Source: Prinia subflava (Eukaryota > Chordata > Aves > Passeriformes > Cisticolidae). From it: a DNA stretch of 64,000 bases. The notes below the pieces were generated by a model that was given only the letters and a program-made list of their open reading frames with translations, did not search any database and was not told the DNA's origin. Positions 49,470-61,789 of this stretch are shown piece after piece (position 1 is the stretch's first letter; every line of letters begins with the position of its first letter). Both the position numbers and the translations under genes were made by a program. The stretch is from positions 39,936,767-40,000,766 of the forward strand of contig NC_086251.1 in assembly GCF_021018805.1 (NCBI RefSeq), written 5' to 3'.

Positions 49470-50399
49470 TTTCTAGGCCCATTTTTGGGTTTTGCTCCAC
49501 GTTCTATGGTTGGTGTGCAATACTATGAAAGACTTTGGACCAGTTGAATAAAAATGTCCTTTTTCCCTTTCTTTTTTTCTTTTTAAAATTTGTACAACAG
49601 TGAGGATATAGAAAGTCCTTCCAATATAAATTACTTGTATATTCTTTCTCACCAATCTGTTTTCTATAAACTTGGGAATGAAAAAAAATGGGGCAGCATT
49701 AAAGTTAGTCAGGAGTGACAGGGGGTGCTGATCTGCAGTGTATTCCTTGGTGCTCTCCGGTGGATTACCTAACAGCAGAGACAGCTGGTGGAACAGGTCA
49801 CAGGATAGGCTGCCTGACTATCAGGTCATATGGCAAAGGAAGGGGCCAAAGTGTTAGATTGCAAGAGGGGGACATGTCTCTGTGAAGTTTTTGTTTGCAG
49901 GCCACTGCTGGTTAAGGTGACCCTGGCTTATTTTGTGCCTTTTTGCTGGCTCTGTAGATCAGGCTCAGCACCAGTGTCTGGCAGGTTTGTGTTGTGGAGC
50001 AGAAGGAAGGAGAAACTATGGTGCAAGTAGGACACAGCTTTTGTGGAAAGAGAATAGTGACCTCTGTGTGAGTCATAGTCAGGACTGAAGGAGGGGCAGG
50101 TTTACTAGGAACCATATGACTATAAAGATCATGTTGGGAAGGAATGTGGATTCTTGGGGTGCTATTAAGAAGGCAGGGAAAAAAGAAGGGGCTCCCTCAT
50201 GCAGGACAGCAGGAAAGGAAAAGTGAAGGTTCTGTTTATAGGTTAGAAAGATATATTGTGTTTAGGTCACTGAAGAAGAGTGGGACAATCACATGAAACC
50301 TTTGAAGCAAACCCTGCTTCTGATGCAAAGAAGATGAAGACTTTTTTACAAGTAGTCACATGTAAAAGACAAAGAGGACAAAAATTTAGGGGAGATTCT

Positions 50400-50600
50400 A
50401 ATTAGACTACAGAGGAAAATACTCCACAGTGAGAGCAATTTGCCATTTGAACAATCTTCCCATAAAGTGGTGGATGCCCAAAAGTTTTGACACTTCTAAA
50501 ATTCATGTGGACCATCTTAGACCATGCTTTTACCAAGAAAAGTTAGACCATATAAACCTTAAGGGCCCCTCCCAACCTAGTATTCTGATTCTCTGCACAT
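50400..50600 (+). mobile_element. Old CR1 3' fragment (weak)
   Basis: The order of elements resembles a diverged CR1 3' end: 'CAATCTTCCCATAAAGTGGTGGATGCC', then 'AAGGGCCCCTCCCAACCTAGTATTCTGATTCT'. It is far more decayed than the other CR1 pieces in the window. Confidence 0.45.
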
Positions 50601-51240
50601 TTTCATTTATAGCAAAACTTCATGCCAGTATAACTATTGTACATCTCCCTGCATAATTACTAGTTTAAAGCATAACATATTTGAGAAAAAATTATTTATA
50701 ACTACATATTGGATACTAGGTCACTAAGAAACAGGGTATTCTTTAAAAAGCGGGGCATGGCATTTGCTTAGCTTTGCTATATTGCTCTGTGATATATGAT
50801 GAGGAGATAGCATATGGATTTTCTAGTTGTCTTACAAGCCTGAAAACTGCTGGGCACCTTTAAGACTTTGGAGCCAACTAGGCATTCCCCATGCTAAAGG
50901 ATGGATCACACTGTGATCTAGTGCATTAGACAACTCCAAAAGAATATGTGGAAAACATTTCTGTTCTAAGTTCCCAATGACAGCTATACATTATCTAAAA
51001 CATATCAGTGCACAGAAAAAAATAATTTATTAAATAAATGAATGAACAAAAAAAAACCTACTGTCAGTAGCTAGGTTAGCATTAATGCAAATCAATATAA
51101 GCATAAAATTGATAGTTCATCTACTGTGTTAAGGGTAGAGAGATTGACAGAAAATAACACCCTCTGCATTCCAGCTAGTCCTTAGAGATCAGAGGGTCTG
51201 AATGTGGCTGGGCATGATTTATAATTATAATCAATCTGGC

Positions 51241-51385
51241 ACTATAGGTCTGGTTGTGTTCAGTAAGAACTTTCACAAGAATAGATTCACAAATAGTGCA
51301 ATTTACCAGTCCAAAACTGCAGATCAAGCTGTGCTCAGTAAGAACCTTCACTGTCCCAGATTCACACATAGCACTCATAGTTTGG
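51241..51385. repeat. Imperfect tandem duplication, 74-bp period
   Basis: Two units share the core CAGTAAGAAC (51261 and 51335) and the end GATTCACAnATAG. On the minus strand an AATAAA lies immediately ahead of the pair, so this may be the U5 part of an ancient LTR. I cannot place it in a family. Confidence 0.6.
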
Positions 51386-51389
51386 TTTA

Positions 51390-52443
51390 TTGAAACAACA
51401 GAAACACAGACTTGGAATTGCTGTTGATAAACAGCATTAGATGTGACAGAGCTCTAATGATAACAATAATATTGTGTTAGCCTGGGTAATACCAATAATC
51501 CTATGCAGAAGCTTACCAGGCAGGCATCCCTCCTTGTGAAGAGGAGAGTAATCCACCAGCTGACTCCAAGATCTTTTCAGGTCTTTTGCTAAGTACATGA
51601 AAATTCTGACTTACATACAGTGCCATCTTATTCTCCTCCTCCTTCACTATGGGTAGCATAATCTAGGTGGAGAATTGAGTAATATAGTCATGTATGTGGT
51701 AGCATGGACTTCAATAATCTTATTAGCATTCTCAGGGTGTGTGCTTTAGATATTTAAACCCTTACTCGGGCAAAAGTTACTTTCTTGGCCATGGTGTCCT
51801 TCAAAGCTCTAGTCATATATATGACTTTGTTCTGTTCAGTTCTTCAGAGCCAAAACAGGATCATCCTATCTGCACAGGGCCTCCTCCTTTGGCCCACTCA
51901 TCTGCTCTTGATGTCAGCTATGCAGAACTCCATCTGCAAAGATAATGTAGAAGGAATGTGGTGTAGGCTGTAGATAGTAGGCTGTCTTAGCCCTTGCCAG
52001 GCTTCTAGGTCATCACACTACACCATTTCAAAATCAGATGAAACAGGTAAATTAAAAATGCTTTCATGATCCAGAAATAATCCTAATACAACTGCTGTTG
52101 GATTGTCCCAGGCACAATCTTCTACAAACTCAGTACAGAAGAATCTGTCTGATAGAGGCTAAACCTTGATTTGACCAGAACTACTTTCTTTGTATTCAAA
52201 ACATCAGCCTAGCTATCAGAACATAGTTAATTATTAATGCGTGTGTACAATCAGGACACCTGACTCTGCAGATTGTTAGCAGGTTAGCATAGTGCACTTC
52301 TGTTTAAGCAGATCAGAGAAGGAAAATAGGATTGAAAGTTTACTTGCAATGTTTTGTTATGCTAAGAAAAATGTAGAATCTTCTTGCTAACTGCACATCA
52401 ATGCAGCTTCCTCAGTTTCAGTGCATTCTGGATTTAATCTAAA
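51390..52443. other. Presumed MIA2 upstream region
   Basis: AT-rich sequence upstream of the MIA2 signal-peptide exon, with no CpG island. A short frame at 51785 resembles a signal peptide but lacks a usable donor. The MIA2 long-form promoter should lie here or in an unseen upstream exon. Confidence 0.35.
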
Positions 52444-55400
52444 ATGTCAAGGGTCTTGGATCAGAGAATTCTGTTGTTAGTAATTTCATTTTCAGCGAGT
52501 GTGCAGAGTACAAAGGTACTTTCAGAATGGAAGAAGTGTGGTGATCCGGAATGTGAGAGTAAGTAAAAATTTTGATTTTTCCAAGGGTGTCTGTGGTGTA
52601 TATGCAGCTATTAGGAATCATAATGCTGAAATTAGCAATGAAACAGACTGAAAATGAATAGCCATAGCAAATGTTTGTTGTTAATATACTAAGTTTATGA
52701 GCAATAAGCTTAAATTTTTAAAACAAAAAGAGGGGGGAAAAAAAGACTTGTTGAATTGTTGTGTAAGGTTATACAGATCAAAGTTCAGTAAAAATACTTT
52801 TGAATAGCTAGTTTTCCTCAGATGTCCCTAAAACAGGCAGTATAAAACAGCCTTAAAGTATTTTAATTCATTCTTTACCGGTACAAAATAAAACAAACAA
52901 AATATAAATAAAATTAAAATGTTAGGTTATAAACTGAGAAAGAAGACTCTTTATCATCTGTTTATAGTACATTCATAGCCCATTCTGCAGAACTCTTGGG
53001 TTTTTTTCTACTGTAAGCAAACTGGTTTGGGATTTCTTTTGTAATCCCTCTTACAAAACACTGTTAATATTTCCTCTTTACTTATTTTTTCTTCTTTAAC
53101 ATGAAGTAAGTGCTGTAACTAGTTATGTGGTTCTCAATGAGTAAATAACTCCACAGGAAGCAGAGCCATTGAATTAAAAGTGGGCAAATAATGTCCTGTT
53201 TATTATCCACTGATTACTATCATGAAACCTGTCATAATCACAGTTGAAGCTGTTTCTAAGCTGTTTCCATTGGTTTGGCAGACTTAAGTGTTGTATTTTC
53301 AATGTATTTTCAATCTTCCACTTCCCCTGAAGTGGAAGGGACCTTAAATTTCCTCTGATCATGGATTTCTTGTGAAGCCATAAATAAAGTTCTGGATATT
53401 CAGAGATGTCTGTCTTTATAGAACTACATGTGAAATGGGCTCCAAACTGACCAGAGAACATCAGTACTGGTTTCTGAGGGGAAACAGGGGTGGAGACAAA
53501 GAAAACTTAAAATAATTTAAACTGAATTGGAAATTTTCATTTTAACAATATGTTTAAGGTTTATATTCCTAAAATTTATGTATTTTTGCCATAAGATAAA
53601 TGTATTCTAAAGAGAGGAAAAATCCCTGAAATAATTACTAGATTTAACTTAGAATTTCTAAAATATAAAATTATAAATATGCCTGGGAAATACTTTTTAG
53701 CTGTTTAGATCTACTTTAGTAATTGAACTTGCTAATCCTGCATACATTCTTTCAATTTAAGCAGTGAAACCTTGCAAAACAAGCACTGGAAAATGTCCAT
53801 TTAGGACACAAGCTTTTCCCCTTGATGTCTGCAGTACATAGGAAAGAAAACAAGACAGGGCTGCTTTTTGCATTTGATTTCCACTTGATGATATAAACGG
53901 ATTAGTATCGTGATAAAGCACATACATTGAAATGTTTGCTACAGCAATTCATCAGTATCTGATATATACCGTATTTCTTCACTAACCTGACTTCAGACAA
54001 AATGGATGTATTTATTTCTTCCACATATTATTCCAGAGGCAATGAGCCGAGTTCAAGCCACTACCGACTACTCAGGGCCTGATTGCCGGTATCTTAACTT
54101 CAAAACGGGGGACGAGATCATCGTATACTCCAAACTTTCAAGGGAAAATGAAAACTTGTGGACAGGAAGTGTAAGTACTTCAATCCAAAAGACTTTCCCC
54201 ATAAATATTTTAGATATAGTATTAACATAAGACCACAGTCTCGCTTTCAAGGATTGAAACTTTCAAGTAACAACCACTTGCTTTCAAGGATCTTCTACCT
54301 CTTTTGGAATATTAACCAGTCACGGAACAATACAGTATTTGGGAGATGGGTCATTGGTATTATCTTTACACAGAAAGAGGAAACCAAATCTTGGCAAAGA
54401 TCACTCATAGAGAAACAAAGTCAAGATCAGAATACAAGTTTTCTGTTTCCTTCATCTTATCATTTGGCTGTAATGATTTAATTTGGTTCTCTTGAAAACA
54501 GTCAGATCTATCAGGTCAGGTTCCTACCTATGGGTCTGTGGGCAAGACATCCAGTATTGGGACCTGACTTCACAGTTCAGTGCTTAAGGAAAGCTCCCAG
54601 AGAAGTTATCATGCATATTTAATGACTTGGAACAAGTGTCAACAAACTCAGAACAGTCATTTAATAAGGAATGGATGCATTGATCCAAATCAAGTTTTAC
54701 TGCTAGTAAAACTGTGTAAGTGCTTCAAAACTACAAGACATTAGTACATTTTTGGGTGGGTTTTTTTTCTGTAAATAATCTGTGACATTTATTGCTGAAC
54801 AGTGAAATTCTTCCTTTTTTTTTCATCCAAAGTATCTTGGCAGGGATCTCGCTGTTCCTTGCTTTCCAAGATGTATCCCTCCATTAAAGGCTGCCTGCAA
54901 TGGTTTGATATAAAGACAGCAGTGGTTTCTTGGCCAGAGGGACTTGATTCTTCTGGGCCCTATCATTAACTTATCTTCAGTGGTGTTGCCATCTTCACTG
55001 TAATTTTTTCTTGAGCTGCAGCTAGTCTCATATCTGAATTTCATATCCTACTTTTCTTGTAACTTAACATGGGTCATTAGTTTTTAAGGCATTACATTTT
55101 TCCCATTTGAGACAATGGAAAATTTGCAGCCAATTTTAGTAGGAGCTGGCTGCAACCATCAGTGCACACAGCACTCTCTTCAGCTGAAGCAGTTTTACTA
55201 CTGCTTTGGTACTGCACAAACTCGTGCTCATAAAAATAATACAGAATGTAATACTATGGAGATACATACTTCCCTTGCTTTCTGAAATGGAAAGGGGAAC
55301 ACTTCCATGAAGGAAAAATAAACCAGTCTTTAGACAAAACAGACTCAAGGAGATAGGGGGCTGTTCTATAAACTTAGTGTTCATCCATACTTTTCCAGCA

Positions 55401-57084
55401 CATATGCAAGTACCTAAGATATATATCACTGAAATTTAAATGCTCTTATTAGTTTTCTATCTTTTACAGAAAGGAAAGGACTTTGGATATTTCCCAAGAG
55501 ATGCTGTGAAGGTTGAGGAAGTTTTAATTGGAGAAGAAGTTGAAGTGCTCACTAAGGTAAATCAACATCACTAGATTTTCCAGTGTAGTTTACAAAAATT
55601 GAAAATCCAATATCCAGTTAGAAATTCAACTGTTACTGGATATTTTATTTCAGATTATTCAAAATATGTTTTTATAATTGTTCCATTTGCAAGTGTATTG
55701 TTCTCTAAAATAATTTCTGTGTAATTAAAGATATAGAACCTTTAGGAATAATATAATTACAGTTCTTTATGTAAAGGTATAACAGAAAGAACAATGATAT
55801 ATTTTGCTGCACTAGATAGTGATACAGAAAATTACACATTAGAACATTTAAAAGTTACTATCATTCTTTTAGGAAACTGATTTCCTTTGTCTTCATGAAG
55901 ATAAGTACACTTTTGAAAATGAAGATAATGCGTTATATGATCACAACAAAGAAACTGAATATTCACTGTCTGATGCAGAATCAAAGCTGCATGAAAATGA
56001 ACTCTTAAAATACACAAGAGACCCCATACAAAATGAAGAAAGAACTAAATCAGTTTCTGAAAATGACTCAGAGGAATCTCACATTCAGGAGTCTGTAAAC
56101 AAAAAGTTGGTTGGAAAAGATGATACCAAAGAGCCACAAATGCAAAACAGCCTTCCAGTAGAACCTGTTCAAACTCAGTCTAGTTGGATTTCAGGATGGT
56201 TCACCACAGAAAGTGAAAATGATGAAGAGCCCTTAAAAGTTGTTACTGAATCTTCAGAAGCAAATAAATACCAAGACAGAAAAATAGAGGTTTCAGCTGA
56301 AAATGATTTACAGGAGCCAAATGATAAGGAGGAACAAGAATCCCATGCATCTGGTTGGTTTCAAGGTGGACTGACAAGCTTTCTGTATTTTGGTGCAGAG
56401 AATGAAGATGTTGATGTGGCATCAGAAAAAAATGATCCACAAAACCACGATGTCTCTGGTGTGACTGAACATTCTAGTGCCGAACAGGAAACAACAGTCA
56501 CCGAGGTATTGTCAGAAGAACACAAGAGTGAAAGCCAAGAATCTGAATCAGTTTGGTTTAATTTGGGTTTAAGTGATGTTCTTAATTTTGGCCATGGTGA
56601 GGAAGCTACAATTGCTGCAGAGGACCAGAGAACGAGAGAAACATCAGATCAAGCAAATAAGAATGAGGAAGGGCAGACTTTAGACCAGAAAGAATTACAT
56701 ATGAAAGAATCAAAGGAAACAGTTAATGCGGTGACAGATGAAGAAGATGAGAATTATGCACAAGAAATAACAGATTCTAACAGTAACAGGCCAAATCCTG
56801 GGGAGATACCAGCAAGTGCACATACTCTTAATGACACCAAAAACACCTCAAGTAGCACAAAATCATCTTTTGATACACTAACATGTGACAAAGAGAAGCC
56901 AGTTGAACCTTACAGTTCAGAAGAAGACTTGGTATCAGAAAGCCAACTGCTGAGAAACACCGAAGCTGAAAAGAAAAATCAGGAGTCGGAAAACAGACGT
57001 GGCCAATCAGGTTGGTATACAAATATCTATAATGGTTTTATTAATTATAATATGGAAAAACATGATAATCAGCAGGAACGTTAA
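52444..57084 (+). CDS. MIA2: MIA2 (TALI) 5' exons: signal peptide, SH3-like domain, acidic luminal region
   Basis: MIA2/TALI is a TANGO1-family ER exit-site receptor that loads large cargo into COPII carriers. Exon 1 52444-52558 encodes a signal peptide (MSRVLDQRILLLVISFSASV) and KKCGDPECE, matching the human RILLLxIS and KKCGDLECE blocks. Exon 2 54037-54170 and exon 3 55470-55556 encode the SH3-like domain (YSGPDCRYLNF, LWTGS, FGYFPRDAVKVEEV). Exon 4 begins at 55873 and stays open to TAA 57082-57084. Read straight to that stop the product is 515 aa, secreted-like and without a membrane segment. Exon 4 is acidic with a repeated W-F/Y motif (SGWFQGGLTSFLYFG, SVWFNLGLSDVLNFG, SGWYTNIYNGFINYN). 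To reach the membrane exons it must splice from a phase-1 donor before the TAA; candidates are 56596|GTGAGG and 57010|GTTGGT. Confidence 0.85.
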
Positions 57085-59310
57085 TCAATCGCATCAAATT
57101 TCTTGTTCTCATTACACCCTCTGAATTGTGATCCCTCAGACATAAAAAATACAGGAGAAAAGCATGAACTACCTGAAGAACAAAGCCATTGCTTCTCTTT
57201 TAGTCATTTTGCAGACATACTGAAGTTTCTGAGTTCAACAGCCAAAGGGCAAGTGCAGCCTTATGGGGAACTACCAGGAATGCAAATAATCATCTGGGCA
57301 TCAAGAAGTCCTCATGTGACAGTGAACCAAGGCTTAGTCTGGAAACACCTGAGAGAGACAAACTAGTCAAAGGTTGCAGTGTAGAAAAAAATTCAGCATC
57401 CAAAAGCTATGTCGAAATGGACAGTACTGTAAAAGATGAAATTCACAAATCAGAGAATAAAAGTGTCTCACAAGGTTCACAAGGTTTTTATAAAAACATC
57501 ATCAAATATTTCAGTCAGGACATTTTTAATGATGAACATCATCAGGAATCTGGGGAGTTGCAAGTCTGACTCCAGACCAAACTTTCTCTCCTCGTCTCTT
57601 ATCGAATGGCCTCAGTTTACCAGGTGACAAAACTTCCAAAGAAACTGGCCATTTGGAAGAATATGGGGTTTCAGAATGGAAGGTAAAAACTGCTAGCTGA
57701 GAACTAAGCTTCCATAATAAAGACAGACCTTGGTAAGCCTTGATAAAATACCACAGGGAAAAGAAACTAAAGGCTCTTCAAATCAGGAGGTTAAACATAG
57801 TGTATCAGGTAACAGTAATGCAAATACCTCCAAAGAGAATGATCTTTCCTCCTCAGCTGGCAGTGCAAAGTAACAAACAGGGCAGTGGAGAAAAACCTTC
57901 AACAAAATCTACCAAATGAGTAGAAGATTGGACAACTCTTGATGCTCTTGCTTATAGCTTGTCAGAGAGAAGCAATAAACTGAATTCCTATAAATGTGCA
58001 ACATCACCAGGAAGATGGAGGTGAACTAAAACGGGGAGATTCGTGTTCCCAGCATCAGCTTCTGGTACCAGGGAATGGACAGTCTTAATCTAGATCTCAG
58101 AAAGAAATATAAAAATCACCTGTGATATAGTAAAATAAAATATTAATCTGCATCCTCAGATTTAGACCTATCAATTCAAGCCACCATGACAGTGCAAGAT
58201 ACAAAAGCACAGAAAATTAATCTGAGTTTTGAAAGGCATACTACTTCAAAAAACAAATTAGTATCAGTCTTCAGCTGAATTCAGGTCCAAAAAAATATTT
58301 ATAAAGAAAATTTATTGAGAATAAAAGCAACAGTCATGTGATATGAGTCTGACCAAGTGTAAACTTTTATCCTTTGAGCTCTCTAAAATAGAAGACATTT
58401 TTAAAGAAAAAAAAATAGACAACTAGTGTCTTCTAAAGCCATTTAACTAGAAACCCAGACTGCTATTTAAAAAACTGGATTAATTAAATCCTGGCAAACT
58501 GGGATTGCTCATAAACCTGGCTGATAAAGTAGATGTTGAAAAAGAAGATACTGTTGTAACAGAAAGGATGAATAGTGCTGAACAAAAAATTGCTGCTACT
58601 AAAACTAGTTAGGAGAAGAAAAAAAGAAAAATTCTGAAAATAAGAGTCAAATTTCAGAAATACAAATAATAGCAATTATGTTCTAACAAAAAGGATTTCA
58701 GTAGTATTTTTACCAAACCATCAGGGTTCTTTGCAAATATATTAGTAAAACTAACAATTAAGCCTGTCAGAAAAAGTCTAAGCATATATGTTTGGTCAAA
58801 AAACCTGAATGAAGATAGAAGTGACATTAGGACTAGTACATTTGAACACTGCACTGAAGAATGAGAGGAAGTTGAAAGGAATCTGAACAATATAAGATAC
58901 CATTAAATATAGAGAAGGTGCGGAAAAAAACAAAACCAGGCAAATATTATATGATAAACAGATTTACCAAACCTATTAATTACATGTCAACAATTTTATT
59001 TAAATCAAAGCAAGATGTTAAGCAACCCTTAGAGTAGCTCTGTGATGAAAGCAAACTGCTGTAGCAGCACCAGTCATTTGAAAAGATGCATCGTGAAATC
59101 ACAGCTTACTCAACTAAAGATAATGCTATGTGGAGGGAATAGTTCTTTGTGTCTGCACAAAAAGGGCACAATTTGGACACTGAGAAGAGAAAATATACAG
59201 AAAAAAGGAATGTTCTTCTAGAGCTGCCAGAGCTTTTGTCTGCTATAACAATTAAGTGTGCTGCTCAAACTGCAGCTAAAGTTACTAGAGTAATGTTTCA
59301 CTAACAGGGA
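57085..59310 (+). pseudogene. MIA2: Decayed 3' portion of the large MIA2 exon
   Basis: After the TAA the same frame stays open for 93 more codons (ELPEEQSHCFSFSHFADILK) to TAG 57364-57366. Another frame then opens to TGA 57567-57569 and holds GFYKNIIKYFSQDIF. A further copy of the aromatic repeat (WRKTFNKIYQMSRRLDNS) sits near 57886, and coding-like scraps continue (FEKMHREITAYSTKDNAMW near 59080, then VLLELPELLSAI). Human TANGO1 has a much larger exon in this place. This is best read as an eroded exon tail, now intronic or 3' UTR. AATAAA occurs at 57456-57461. Confidence 0.6.
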
Positions 59311-60154
59311 TTTAGCAAGAACAAAATATCCTTTGTTGGCAGAAAAAAACCCACAACAGATACAGCTGTCTCCTTCTGGTGATTTAAAATGAAGAGGTAT
59401 TGAGGCTAACTCATACCAGTAAATGACTGATTTATGATATTTCGAGGAGCTGATAAAATGAGTTAATATAATGGTAAGTTTAGGAGCAAATTACCCATCT
59501 TGAACTACTGGACTACTTCTGATGTGTATCTTTGGCCAGTACCGTCTTGAAGCTTGTGGTTGAATTAAACAATTTGTAACTTTTTTTCTTTGTGGGTAAG
59601 CACGGTATGGGTCTTTCTGCAAGCAGTATTTTATTGGCTTCAGGCAATTTACTCCAAGTCTCTAAAACTGAGGCAGCTAGGTGCTTTCAGTCATATCTCT
59701 GCATGAACATGCCTGTGGGTTCTTGTATTTTGCAGGGAAGCTTGATATATTGTGGGAATTTGTTAAGCTTTAATCCTACATAGCATTTTTAACTGTTCTC
59801 TAAAGCTTACCCCACTTGTATTTGGATATAAGAAAGAGACCTACTAATCCTGACCAGGGAATCTACAAACTAAGAAAACCAAACTTATTTTTTCTTGAAC
59901 ACTGATTTTTAACTACTTTACTACAACATAAGTTTTGCTTAAAGGTCTGTCCTTCAAATTCTGAGATCATTATTTGTATAGTGTTTATTAAATCATAAAT
60001 CTGTAGCACATTTACTCTGATACTCTAGTGTAGGGCTTTAAGTTGAGGAAAATAAAAATTAAAAAAATTAAAATCTCTGTAGAGGTTAATATCTTATAGG
60101 AGTAAGTTGAATCCTCTAAAAATAACCACAATTTCCCTTCACAATTATGTGCAG

Positions 60155-60617
60155 GAGTAGGCAGAAGAAAGCTACTAGAGGAAACACCAGTGGAGCATGA
60201 AATGTATGTAGCTGTAGAGAGTGAACATGACAGTGACCAAGATTCAAAAGCAACAGCCATTGCTTCAGTAAATTCTGAAACAAAAATGGACAGTTCAGGA
60301 CCTGACTCTGAAGTTGATGTCAAAAAGTCTTTCTCTGATGCCATCCAGAACTATGTTCCAAGTAATGGTAAGTGCTAAGTTTCTTAACTTTAAGGAGAAT
60401 AACTTTGCAATCTTAAATAAAAAAGCAAAACAAATAACAACAAAACCAGTTGGAATTATCTGAAGTTGACAATAGTAATGTAAAATCTCTTGTTTTATTC
60501 CCTATGATCAATCCAGAAGGAAGCTGGATATATCAGATACTTCTGTGCTTGAATGCTCTTGAGATCAGAGAAACAATAAAATCTGCATCGTCAGCAGTGA
60601 TGATTATCATCAAAATG
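60155..60617 (+). CDS. MIA2: MIA2 long-form exons before the membrane hairpin
   Basis: Two exons with good borders: 60155-60367 (acceptor TGCAG, donor GTAAGT) and 60517-60617 (acceptor TCCAG, donor GTAAGA), separated by a 149-nt intron. The first enters in phase 1, the second leaves in phase 0, matching the membrane exon at 63486. The end of the first plus the second aligns with the human segment ending ...QNYISQKEDASEFQILKYLF: the bird reads QNYVPSNEGSWIYQILLCL, and from the shared QIL to the ALPEG/SLPED block the two have equal length. The second exon carries the hydrophobic intramembrane stretch (SSAVMIIIKM) that precedes the membrane helix in TANGO1-family proteins. Confidence 0.8.
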
Positions 60618-60699
60618 GTAAGAATTCTTTCTGTGATATAATATTGACATTAGTGCAAATTTAAGCCAGCTATAAGTTATGTTCTGCAATGAAACTCCT

Positions 60700-60782
60700 A
60701 AAAAAGAAAAAAAGAAGAAAAAAAAAAAGAAAGAAAAAAGAAAGAAAAAAGAAAGAAAAAAGAAAGAAAAAAGAAAAAAATC
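60700..60782 (+). repeat. Purine microsatellite (AAAGAAAGAA)n in MIA2 intron
   Basis: About 80 nt of only A and G, with a regular GAAAGAAAAAA period in its right half. It lies about 80 nt after a MIA2 exon and may vary in length. Confidence 0.9.
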
Positions 60783-61789
60783 CTTTAAAATAAACCCTCT
60801 GCAGTATCCTGCTTCCAGGGTTATCTGATACCAAATGACAGCACAAGAAAACATTATGTCAGCTGCTCATCATCTGCCTCTTTGCAGTGCAGAATCTGAT
60901 GAATTTAGGGTGTGAGGACTTGGAGTTTTGTTTTGTGGGTTTTTTTTAACAGCCAGGAAACACCTGAGTGGTGTTTTTAATTTTTTTTTAATGAAATTAA
61001 TAGCTCCCTCTAGCTCTCAGAACAGTTCTCATTAAATTTGCTTGGACTTAAAAAACTTGGGTTATGATGAGCAAAATAACCAGACAAGTTTTCTTGTTTT
61101 TAAAGACTGTTTTCAAAGCCTTGATTCACAAATCCTCCCCTCGTTCATAGCTGCATTGAAGAAACTTTTCTAAGCAACTATATAAAATAGAAAATGGGGT
61201 TATTATTGCTACGGGGGTGTCTTAAACATCAAAACGTAGTGCAGAGTGAAGGTGAACCTTAAAGGGCACAACTGCAATGGGATCAACGCTGGCAGAGCAC
61301 CGTGCGAAAAGGTTGGTGTTGCTGCACTGACTCCTCTAAGTAAAAGAGCAGCGACAGGCAAAGTGCCATATGGTAAACTTCACTCCGGTGCTTTGGTTGA
61401 ACTTTGTTTAGACTGCGTAAATGAAGCTTAAGAACCACATAAATTTATTCCTGATTTCCCGTGTATGTATTTAGAATATGGTTTAAATGTCGTTTAGGAT
61501 AACGAAAACTGAGGGGCTTAGTCCCTCGTGACTGACTGCAATTCACTGACAGCTCACTGCTACGACCAAACTCGTTCTTGTACTGTTTGATACAGCTAAA
61601 AAAGCTTTAAAAGGCACTTCCATCTACCACCTACCCTGATCCATTAGGTCCTCTGCAGGCAAGTCACTCACCTTGCGTTGTGAAAGTCGTTAGCACAAGT
61701 TTAAAAAAGAATCAAACCAAATTAGCGTTAATCTTAGTGAATGAGACGAAGAGAGCCCTCTGCTATGTGGCATTGCATCTTCCCTTACA

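Noticed and set aside
51785..51973. Signal-peptide-like frame considered as MIA2 exon 1
   Set aside because: No suitable donor follows it, and the true signal-peptide exon at 52444 matches the human RILLLxIS and KKCGDxECE blocks and joins exon 2 in phase.
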